From: Antedon bifida
Lineage: Eukaryota; Echinodermata; Crinoidea; Comatulida; Antedonidae
Reading direction: 5' to 3'
Assembly (NCBI GenBank): GCA_963402885.1
Contig: OY727097.1
Location: 31,303,401-31,367,400 of the forward strand
Length of the DNA stretch: 64,000 bases
Position 1 is the stretch's first letter; the number at the start of each line of letters is the position of its first letter. The notes under the pieces are model-generated. The model did not search any database. It was given only the letters and a program-made list of their open reading frames with translations, and was not told where the DNA came from. This document shows, one piece after another, positions 22,874 to 32,381 of this stretch. The translations under genes and the position numbers were made by a program.

Positions 22874-23228
22874 CTTCAATCTAGTATGTGACTACTGCAG
22901 AACGTCGACGTCGATCGATTGATTAGAAATAAATAGGAATTTCCAAAATCGATAACAATCATTTTCTTTGAGTAGTCTTTTGTACAGACGTACTGTGGTT
23001 GAATATTCGACCGTGCTCGACCTACCAATTTGGTATATTTCATATACAGAGGGGTTTTAATAACGAGAGAACAAACGAGCACAAAAGCGAGCAAGATGAA
23101 AGCCTGAACAAAAAGATAAGGCCTACAAATTAAAACACCACAAATATGTATTTAATATCATATAGCTTCGAATTTACAAGTTTAAGAAACTATCAGGGTG
23201 TTAAAAATATAACGATATAGGTACTGTA
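22874..23228. promoter_or_regulatory. Head-to-head upstream region of copy A and goliath fragment
   Basis: This ~355-bp region is repeated at 25996-26350 and, with a few changes, at 32011-32381. In the last place it separates a TSP1 start (minus) from the intact goliath gene (plus), so it is a candidate bidirectional promoter. No classical core element identified. Confidence 0.5.
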
Positions 23229-23506
23229 ATGATTTGTATTCGTTCCAAGATGGTAAGAGGCGTTCAGAATGTTGTGATGATACTGCTCTGTGTTCTTTGG
23301 CCGCCGCAGCCGAAACGACCAACAACAACAAGGTCTAGGCCTAGTAGTAGTAGGCCTAGTCGTGTGGGCATTGTCAGTGGTAAAATACCACTTTTATTAA
23401 CTGAGCAAATGAGAAGATCGGGATTGAGTTGGGCTTTAATTTTACTTGGATTTGCTTTTCCGTCAGTCTCATGTACATATGACTCGTACGCAAGTAATCG
23501 GAATAC
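23229..23506 (+). pseudogene. Truncated copy of goliath/RNF130-like first exon (beside copy A)
   Basis: The frame from ATG 23229 matches the first ~93 residues of the gene at 32382 (through SYASNRN), including the signal peptide, and then runs into unrelated flank sequence next to a MITE and stops at 23546. No PA, transmembrane or RING exons follow. Relative to the intact gene it lacks 9 bases (one ATTTTACTA unit), an in-frame difference shared with the fragment at 26351. Confidence 0.85.
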
Positions 23507-23522
23507 CGTCGTAGACTATACA

Positions 23523-23672
23523 AAACCAGACCAGACAACGCAATGACGCAGACGCAACGCAAGCAAGTTGACCAATGACAAGAGAAAGTTTGAATAATCC
23601 ATCGCTTGTGATTGGTCAAATCACTGTCTTTGTTACGTACTTGTGTTGCGTCTCTAGTTGGAACCAATCATT
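23523..23672. mobile_element. Family-1 MITE in unit B
   Basis: GACGCAACGCAAGCAAGTTG with GACCAATGACAAGAG is followed by the inverted CGCTTGTGATTGGTCAAATCA and TTGCGTCTCTAGTTGGAACC. Confidence 0.82.
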
Positions 23673-23753
23673 AGTAAAATATATTTCTGCAGTGCTATAG
23701 ACACCTTAGGCACATCAAACCTTAATCTAAAGGCAAATTTTCAATTTTCTATA

Positions 23754-24183
23754 ATTCAATTCAATTCAATAAACTTTATTGTCAAACTCATAAATGGCTG
23801 GAAACTTTGGCTGAAAGTACACACATTAAAATTGTCTAAAAACATTGTCGCACAAACAGTAAAAAAGAATAAAATCACATAAAACAGAGAACAAGATGTT
23901 ATATAAAAAAGTTAAAAGAGGACACAAAAAGTACAAATTGAGTTAAAAATACAGATTTAAATATACAGATTTAAAATACTTATTGCAGTTTTCGTTTCCA
24001 CCTTAAATTAAAATACCTCATAGCAGGTTTAAAAAATACAGATTTAAAATACTTATTGCAGTTATCGTTTCCACCTTAAATTAAAATGCCTCATAGCAGA
24101 TGGGAGAAAGGATCTACGTAGGCGTTCAGTGTTCCAGCGAGGATATGTAATGCGCCCAGACCGGCTTAACGTAATGTACTGGT
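23754..24183 (-). mobile_element. Retroelement fragment with (TTGAA)n-type tail, inserted in units B and C only
   Basis: Unit A reads straight through (TTTTCTATAATAATAAATA), while units B and C carry about 430 extra bases beginning TTCAATTCAATTCAATAAAC and including a duplicated internal block (AAAATACAGATTTAAAATAC twice). On the minus strand the element ends in an ATTGA-repeat tail, as in many LINE/SINE 3' ends. A similar tail is at 36287-36325. Confidence 0.65.
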
Positions 24184-24602
24184 TAATAAATATAATACTA
24201 ATATAATCATTTAAGTAAATGGAATTAAGTATACCGACCTAACAACGTACTCTCAAGTTATACAGTACTGATTAACAGCTTTTGTAAAATACAAAATTTA
24301 AAGTTGTAGCGTTTATATTCTCAATATTGCCCCATTAAATGCTTTTCTTAGCTTATTCAATCTCGAGTCATTTCGTTTCACAGTTAATTGTCAATTTTAT
24401 ACAATAAATATTTGTTTCTCAGTGTTTAACTTTTACATAATTTCAGTCTCATCAATCCTTTTCCGTTGTACGCACGTCACACGTTCATAAAAACATGCCC
24501 ATAATGCCAACGAACATGCGCAGAGTGCGATTGTTAGATGCGCGCAATAGCTGTGTTTTTGCCTTCGTTGTACGTAAATACATCCAAACAGAAGGAAGGT
24601 CG

Positions 24603-25995
24603 CTATCCTATAAAAGCAGACTTTTCGTCAATACTGCTATAGTTGACATGCGTAGCAGCACTACCAACATTTCTGAAAAAAAAAACAATTATAAATATTT
24701 TTTAAGTAGTTTTAACAAATTGTAAAACGTTGGGCGTATTTCCAAAATGTATAAATATTTTTATTATGACCATTCTCAGGGTATTTGTCAATTCCATTTT
24801 CAAAGGGCTGAATGTACATTCGTCCAAAAAAAGTCAGGTAGTTTAATTTTACATTATGATATCAAATATCTTTAATGATATAATCAATGTGATGATGGTG
24901 ATCATAATGGTCTATGTTGCGTTAAAACGGTTAAGATTACGGTTAATTAATCATGACGATAACAATGATGATGTTGATTAATCATGCAGATGACAAAACA
25001 ATTATATTCAAAGGTTTTCTGATGATGATATGCTAATATAATGACCTTTACCTTTTATGCCTAGTATAAAATAATAGTGCCATATAAATGAAGCTAATTG
25101 TCACCACCACTGCAGTAATAACGTTTAGGGCAATGAATCCTGGCTTTGACACCAACACTTTTCCTTTCAAAGCGATACCGCAACTCTGCTCTTCTGTATA
25201 AGGTCCTTTACAGTTTGTACCTGCGCATTCGGACTCGCGTACAACATCACGTGACCGTACGCGATTCGTTGCGTTCTCACACGATGACCATTCGGTCCAG
25301 CTACTCAGTTCACAATCTATGTTTTTGCAATCACAGCACTGGCCACTGTATGTGGTCTTCAGACAATCACAACCTTTTGTTGTCAGTATACCTCCGTTGT
25401 AACAAACACGATTGCACGACTGTTCTTCAGTAGTTGGTTTGGAGCATTGTCCACATACCTCTAGAATATTTCGAACTCTAAATTGGAATCCACTCGCGCC
25501 GCATTCCTGTGTACATTCAGACCAAACACCCCAATCACTGTACTCACAGCCACTACATCCGTCCTTACATTCTTGTTTTTGAGTGGTTGGTTCTGAGCAA
25601 GTTCCGCATACTTTAAGTACGTCCCGAACTCTAAATTGAGTACCAGACTTACCGCATTCTGGTGAGTAACACTCCGACCAAACACCCCAATCACTGTACT
25701 CACAGCCACTACATGGTACATTACATGATTGTTCTTCACTGGTAGGTTCAGGGCACACATGCGGTCCACATCCATCCATCTGGAGTACGTTCCTAACCCT
25801 CAATTGAGTTCCTGAAGTCTTACCGCATTCTGACGAGTAGCACGCAGACCATGGACCCCAATCACTGTACGTACATCCACTTTTATGTTCAGACTTTGTC
25901 TTACGTATTTTCTCGTAACCCACTCCTCCGAAAAAAAGTCCCAACCCAGCTACTACTACGAACAGGAATATTATTGCAATTGCTTTACCGTCCAT
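24603..25995 (-). CDS. TSP1-repeat transmembrane protein, copy B (2 coding exons)
   Basis: Exon 25995-25052 plus tail exon 24672-24603 gives about 337 residues. It has the same layout as copy A but with four TSP1 modules (one DWGVWSECYSPECG unit fewer). The signal/anchor segment, EGF-like hook, transmembrane helix and phase-2 donor AG|GTAAAG are conserved. The tail reads NVGSAATHVNYSSIDEKSAF plus IG and stop. It differs from copy A by an in-frame loss of one Asp codon and a few substitutions, which supports the tail as genuinely coding. The ATG at 25995 (MDGKAIAI) is used. Immediate neighbours are the duplicated head-to-head region and goliath exon fragment. Confidence 0.85.
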
Positions 25996-26350
25996 CTTCA
26001 ATCTAGTATGTGACTACTGCAGAACGTCGACGTCGATCGATTGATTAGAAATAAATAGGAATTTCCAAAATCGATAACAATCATTTTCTTTGAGTAGTCT
26101 TTTGTACAGACGTACTGTGGTTGAATATTCGACCGTGCTCGACCTACCAATTTGGTATATTTCATATACAGAGGGGTTTTAATAACGAGAGAACAAACGA
26201 GCACAAAAGCGAGCAAGATGAAAGCCTGAACAAAAAGATAAGGCCTACAAATTAAAACACCACAAATATGTATTTAATATCATATAGCTTCGAATTTACA
26301 AGTTTAAGAAACTATCAGGGTGTTAAAAATATAACGATATAGGTACTGTA
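25996..26350. promoter_or_regulatory. Head-to-head upstream region of copy B and goliath fragment
   Basis: Duplicate of the region at 22874-23228; same length and nearly identical sequence. Confidence 0.45.
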
Positions 26351-26628
26351 ATGATTTGTATTCGTTCCAAGATGGTAAGAGGCGTTCAGAATGTTGTGAT
26401 GATACTGCTCTGTGTTCTTTGGCCGCCGCAGCCGAAACGACCAACAACAACAAGGTCTAGGCCTAGTAGTAGTAGGCCTAGTCGTGTGGGCATTGTCAGT
26501 GGTAAAATACCACTTTTATTAACTGAGCAAATGAGAAGATCGGGATTGAGTTGGGCTTTAATTTTACTTGGATTTGCTTTTCCGTCAGTCTCATGTACAT
26601 ATGACTCGTACGCAAGTAATCGGAATAC
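26351..26628 (+). pseudogene. Truncated copy of goliath/RNF130-like first exon (beside copy B)
   Basis: Identical in structure to the fragment at 23229: start and signal-peptide coding sequence kept, then fused to the MITE-associated junction, with a stop at 26668. No downstream exons of the ligase. Confidence 0.85.
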
Positions 26629-26644
26629 CGTCGTAGACTATACA

Positions 26645-26794
26645 AAACCAGACCAGACAACGCAATGACGCAGACGCAACGCAAGCAAGTTGACCAATGA
26701 CAAGAGAAAGTTTGAATAATCCATCGCTTGTGATTGGTCAAATCACTGTCTTTGTTACGTACTTGTGTTGCGTCTCTAGTTGGAACCAATCATT
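26645..26794. mobile_element. Family-1 MITE in unit C
   Basis: Duplicate of the element at 23523-23672, offset 3,122 bp. Confidence 0.82.
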
Positions 26795-26875
26795 AGTAAA
26801 ATATATTTCTGCAGTGCTATAGACACCTTAGGCACATCAAACCTTAATCTAAAGGCAAATTTTCAATTTTCTATA

Positions 26876-27305
26876 ATTCAATTCAATTCAATAAACTTTA
26901 TTGTCAAACTCATAAATGGCTGGAAACTTTGGCTGAAAGTACACACATTAAAATTGTCTAAAAACATTGTCGCACAAACAGTAAAAAAGAATAAAATCAC
27001 ATAAAACAGACAACAAGATGTTATATAAAAAAGTTAAAAGAGGACACAAAAAGTACAAATTGAGTTAAAAATACAGATTTAAATATACAGATTTAAAATA
27101 CTTATTGCAGTTTTCGTTTCCACCTTAAATTAAAATGCCTCATAGCAGGTTTAAAAAATACAGATTTAAAATACTTATTGCAGTTATCGTTTCCACCTTA
27201 AATTAAAATGCCTCATAGCAGATGGGAGAAAGGATCTACGTAGGCGTTCAGTGTTCCAGCGAGGATATGTAATGCTCCCAGACCGGCTTAACGTAATGTA
27301 CTGGT
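26876..27305 (-). mobile_element. Retroelement fragment in unit C
   Basis: Duplicate of 23754-24183 with a few substitutions; it was present before the B/C duplication. Confidence 0.65.
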
Positions 27306-29063
27306 TAATAAATATAATACTAATATAATCATTTAAGTAAATGGAATTAAGTATACCGACCTAACAACGTACTCTCAAGTTATACAGTACTGATTAACAG
27401 CTTTTGTAAAATACAAAATTTAAAGTTGTAGCGTTTATATTCTCAATATTGCCCCATTAAATGCTTTTCTTAGCTTATTCAGTCTCGAGTCATTTCGTTT
27501 CACAGTTAATTGTCAATTTTATACAATAAATATTTGTTTCTCAGTGTTTAACTTTTACATAATTTCAGTCTCATCAATCCTTTTCCGTTGTACGCACGTC
27601 ACACGTTCATAAAAACATGCCCATAATGCCAACGAACATGCGCAGAGTGCGATTGTTAGATGCGCGCAATAGCTGTGTTTTTGCCTTCGTTGTACGTAAA
27701 TACATCCAAACAGAAGGAAGGTCGCTATCCTATAAAAGCAGACTTTTCGTCAATACTGCTATAGTTGACATGCGTAGCAGCACTACCAACATTTCTGAAA
27801 AAAAAAACAATTATAAATATTTTTTAAGTAGTTTTAACAAATTGTAAAACGTTGGGCGTATTTCCAAAATGTATAAATATTTTTATTATGACCATTCTCA
27901 GGGTATTTGTCAATTCCATTTTCAAAGGGCTGAATGTACATTCGTCCAAAAAAAGTCAGGTAGTTTAATTTTACATTATGATATCAAATATCTTTAATGA
28001 TATAATCAATGTGATGATGGTGATCATAATGGTCTATGTTGCGTTAAAACGGTTAAGATTACGGTTAATTAATCATGACGATAACAATGATGATGTTGAT
28101 TAATCATGCAGATGACAAAACAATTATATTCAAAGGTTTTCTGATGATGATATGCTAATATAATGACCTTTACCTTTTATGCCTAGTATAAAATAATAGT
28201 GCCATATAAATGAAGCTAATTGTCACCACCACTGCAGTAATAACGTTTAGGGCAATGAATCCTGGCTTTGACACCAACACTTTTCCTTTCAAAGCGATAC
28301 CGCAACTCTGCTCTTCTGTATAAGGTCCTTTACAGTTTGTACCTGCGCATTCGGACTCGCGTACAACATCACGTGACCGTACGCGATTCGTTGCGTTCTC
28401 ACACGATGACCATTCGGTCCAGCTACTCAGTTCACAATCTATGTTTTTGCAATCACAGCACTGGCCACTGTATGTGGTCTTCAGACAATCACAACCTTTT
28501 GTTGTCAGTATACCTCCGTTGTAACAAACACGATTGCACGACTGTTCTTCAGTAGTTGGTTTGGAGCATTGTCCACATACCTCTAGAACATTTCGAACTC
28601 TAAATTGGAATCCACTCGCGCCGCATTCCTGTGTACATTCAGACCAAACACCCCAATCACTGTACTCACAGCCACTACATCCGTCCTTACATTCTTGTTT
28701 TTGAGTGGTTGGTTCTGAGCAAGTTCCGCATACTTTAAGTACGTCCCGAACTCTAAATTGAGTACCAGACTTACCGCATTCTGGTGAGTAACACTCCGAC
28801 CAAACACCCCAATCACTGTACTCACAGCCACTACATGGTACATTACATGATTGTTCTTCACTGGTAGGTTCAGGGCACACATGCGGTCCACATCCATCCA
28901 TCTGGAGTACGTTCCTAACCCTCAATTGAGTTCCTGAAGTCTTACCGCATTCTGACGAGTAGCACGCAGACCATGGACCCCAATCACTGTACGTACATCC
29001 ACTTTTATGTTCAGACTTTGTCTTACGTATTTTCTCGTAACCCACTCCTCCGAAAAAAAGTCC

Positions 29064-31948
29064 GGGATCAGGTGCCGTTTTCGGCCACCTCGACTTGTAT
29101 GGACTATACCATTATTATGATAGGGGTGTGGTGTATTATGTTTTATGTAGAAGGGTGTCTACTGAATGGGAAGACAATACAATCGTTCTGTTATGTAACC
29201 TACAGTACAAACTACAAGGAACAATACAGAACATCAAAAACTAGCAAGCATGTACTTTTTATAAGGCATGTTATTATATTAGGTACTGTGCCAAGATTTT
29301 GTAACAATAGTACTTTTATTAACTAGGCCTATAAGTAGGTATACTGACTTACTATATATAAAAACTAAACTAAACACTACGGTATAATCAAAATTAAAAC
29401 ATATTAAATACTATGTTATGCCTATCTGGATTTAAACACATTAAATTTTAGTACAATCGGATTCGAAATTAGAAAATCTTAAATACTACAATACAATCGG
29501 AACATATGAATCTCTTGAGCAACGAAATAGCTAAATTGCCCCAACACACTCCACCGGGACATGAATACCACTGATTTCGCATCGTGATATTCTACAAAAC
29601 ACTTGATTTTCATGTTCCCACCTAAATATCTCGGCTATTATAAATCGGATTGTTTTGGATAGTAGCTCAAAATAAACTGTAGACAATACTGAACATTATG
29701 ATATATGTTTGAAATTGTAAAGTTACAAAAAGTATGTGTCATTTTACGTTTTAAAACTTACCATCCATTGCCCGCTGACAGTGTGAGGTCAATTTTTTAC
29801 CTATTTTCTAAAGCACCACAGTGTTTTATTTGCAATTTAAGATCACTTGTAGGCCATCAATCATTTTGGATAGTTTCTTAAAAGAAAGCTGAATATTCAT
29901 AGATTCCTTACATACTTTTCTTATGAGCATTGGCTTAAAATAGACTGTGTCAAAATAGCAAAATCTATTTTGAAAAAATCTAAAAAATCCTCAAAAAGGC
30001 GGCAAAATTCAAATAGGGTTTGCCTGTGTTATCAAGTCTTCACTTGACAGACCGTTGGATTGTAGCTAAGTTTGGGGTTAATTTTTTCATTATATAATTG
30101 TAAGTAGCATTTTAATTTTTATATCATTCTAATGTTTGATATATAAGGAACAATTGTTAGTGTTATTTAGTTCTATATGTCGTGTTTTATATTCACAATT
30201 GCCAAATTAAGACACCTATGTTTTAATGATAGCGAGCTGGGATCTACCATTTTCACTCGGGTAATGGTTATGTTTATCTTTCTGTGACCTGTTTTGTTTA
30301 ATGAATAGATGGTAATTATTACAAAGTCTGGAAATGTTCATACTATACTAGTTTATGTCATTTTAATTTTTTGGTTAAAAAATATAATCAATAATTGTGG
30401 AAATTATGTAGTCATAATGGTTGACCCCCCTATATAATGGACGATGACAAGACTTGGGTTGCATGAACTTGGTATGAACTTATAAGTAGATAAACAGCTC
30501 AATAGGTACATATTAAAAATCACTGTTTGGTTGCAAAATTTGCACCAAGAGATTCATATGTAAAACATGTTACCTACAATACAACTAAATACAGTACAAT
30601 CGGAATCAAAACATATTAAAAACTACAGTACAATCGGAATCAAAACATATTAAAAACTACAGTACAATCGGAATTAAAACATGTTAAACTACAAAACAAC
30701 TAAACTAAATATCACAATCGGTATTAAAAAATCTTAAATACTACAGTACAATCGATATTAAAATATCCTAATACTACATTACAATCGGTTAAATTACCTA
30801 CACTCTATAATATTGTGAAATATGTAAAAGAATGTTGGCAAAAGCATTCTAATCGGCCCAATCCTATCGGTAGATAAATCATATTTTTTATTTGCAAAGG
30901 ATAAATCCCAACAACATGGATTTGAACCCAAGAACCTGGCATCGGTAGACAAGCATAATTGAAGATTCATTGACATAATTATATGTTTTTTGTTTGTTTT
31001 ACCTGATACGTTTACATTTAATGCTAAATGTAAAACGAATTGTAGATACAGAAACAAAAGGGTAACAGATTCATTGACATAATTATATGTTTATTTGTTT
31101 TACTGATTACCTGATACATTTACATTTAAAATGAAACGAATGAAGATACAAAAAAAAAATGGTAACAGATTCATTAACGTAATTATATGTTTATTTGTTT
31201 TACTGATTACCTGATACATTTACATTTAGTAGTGTAGTAGTAGTAGTGTTGACTAAAGCTTAAATGGGTGGACATGTTGATCATATAGTTAGAAGTTAAA
31301 TACAAGGCTGTAGGCCTACTGCTTGAGGAAACATTTAAAAACGTGTTTAAAACGTTTTAGAAAAACCAAACCTAAAAACATGCAATGTCAAACATTTCGA
31401 GTACCTTTAACAAACGATCTGTGTTTTCTGGGAACAAAATGGTACAGATTCATTGATAAAAAATTATAATGTTTATTTGTTTTACTGATTACCTAATAAT
31501 CAGTATGTGATAGATCTTATTAAATGTACTACTGTCATCTTTGTTAAATATGTACTACTGTGTTATCGTTAGATAAATTATATTTTTTTATTTGTAACTG
31601 AAAAAAAACCTAATTTCTTTATACTTTCTGTATCTATAAATCCGTAAAAATATTCAATATCCACCTTAGGGAATCCACCTAATATCCATATTAAGGAAGG
31701 ATACATAAATATTATATAGAAATAAAGAGCCATAATATACTGTATTAACTTGAAAACTGAAATTAGGTGCAGGGCGTAGGTGTTTTTCCTTTGTTGCCGA
31801 AACATAATGCACTAAACAAAAGAACAAAAGCAGCAGTATTTTAACACATTAACACACTCAATTAATAAATGGGACACCCCTATTTTCCCATCTTTTTATA
31901 ATGGTATAGTCCATACAAGTCGAGGTGGCCGAAAACGGCACCTGATCC
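29064..31948. mobile_element. 2.9-kb non-autonomous DNA transposon with ~50-bp TIRs and 8-bp target duplication
   Basis: Terminal inverted repeats of about 50 bp begin GGATCAGGTGCCGTTTTCGG and read through GACTTGTATGGACTATACC in both orientations; the left end has one extra G. The flanking 8 bp AAAAGTCC are present on both sides (29056-29063 and 31949-31956) but once in copies A and B. Internally there are reiterated blocks (ACAGTACAATCGGAATCAAA with AACATATTAAAAACT; GATTCATTGACATAATTATA with TGTTTATTTGTTTTACTGAT), but no long reading frame, so it would need a transposase in trans. Eight-bp duplications fit hAT, P or Merlin superfamilies; the termini do not let me choose. Confidence 0.9.
30590..30790. 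repeat. Internal ~33-bp subrepeats of the transposon
   Basis: Five to six degenerate copies of TACAGTACAATCGGAATCAA followed by AACATATTAAAAACT. Similar ACAATCGG units also occur near the left end (29440-29500). Confidence 0.75.
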
Positions 31949-32010
31949 AAAAGTCCCAAACCAGCTACTACTACGAACAGGAATATTATTGCAATTGCTT
32001 TACCGTCCAT

Positions 32011-32381
32011 CTTCAATCTAGTATGTGACTACTGCAGAACGTGCCTTGATATGAGTGGTGGAATCTTGAGTGTCATCCGTCGACCGATTGATTAGGAATA
32101 AATAGTAATTTCCAAAATCTATAAGTAGCCTTTTGTACAGACGTACTGTGGTTGAATATTCGACCATGCTCGACCTACCAATTTGGTATATTTCATATAC
32201 AGAGGGGTTTTAATAACGAGAGAACGAACGAGCACAAAAGCGAGCAAGATGAAAGCCTGAACAAAAAGACAAGGCCTACAAATTAAAACACCACAAATAT
32301 GTATTTAATATCATATAGCTTCGAATTTACAAGTTTAAGAAACTATCAGAGTGTTAAAAATATAACGATATAGGTACTGTA
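32011..32381. promoter_or_regulatory. Head-to-head upstream region of copy C and the intact goliath gene
   Basis: Third copy of the 355-bp region, with a changed stretch near 32042-32080 (GCCTTGATATGAGTGGTGG). As the only copy leading into an intact ligase gene, it is the functional promoter candidate on the plus side. Confidence 0.5.

Larger units (their letters stand above)
23503..26624. repeat. 3,122-bp segmental tandem duplication, unit B
   Basis: Every landmark in this unit (MITE, retroelement tail, TSP1 tail exon, main exon, head-to-head region, goliath fragment) reappears exactly 3,122 bp further right with only scattered substitutions. The junction lies at GGAATACCGTCGTAGAC, next to the MITE. 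Confidence 0.95.
27725..32010 (-). pseudogene. TSP1-repeat transmembrane protein copy C, disrupted by a transposon
   Basis: Tail exon 27794-27725 and the main exon from 29063 down to 28174 match copy B almost perfectly, with four TSP1 modules and an intact frame. The 5' end of the exon (ATG at 32010, MDGKAIAI) is separated from the rest by the 2,885-bp element at 29064-31948. The insertion point is in the codons of the N-terminal hydrophobic segment (between GLGL and FFGG). No signal sequence is left on the large fragment. The frame has not decayed, so the insertion is recent. Probably non-functional unless the element can be removed from the transcript. Confidence 0.85.

Noticed and set aside
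22874-22879. Longer N-terminus of TSP1 copy A beginning two codons before ATG 22873
   Set aside because: It would need TTG as a start; the ATG at 22873 precedes the hydrophobic leader directly.
30895-30945. tRNA-like B-box (GGTTCTTGGGTTCAAATCC on the minus strand) inside the transposon
   Set aside because: No A-box or cloverleaf can be paired; at most a SINE relic.
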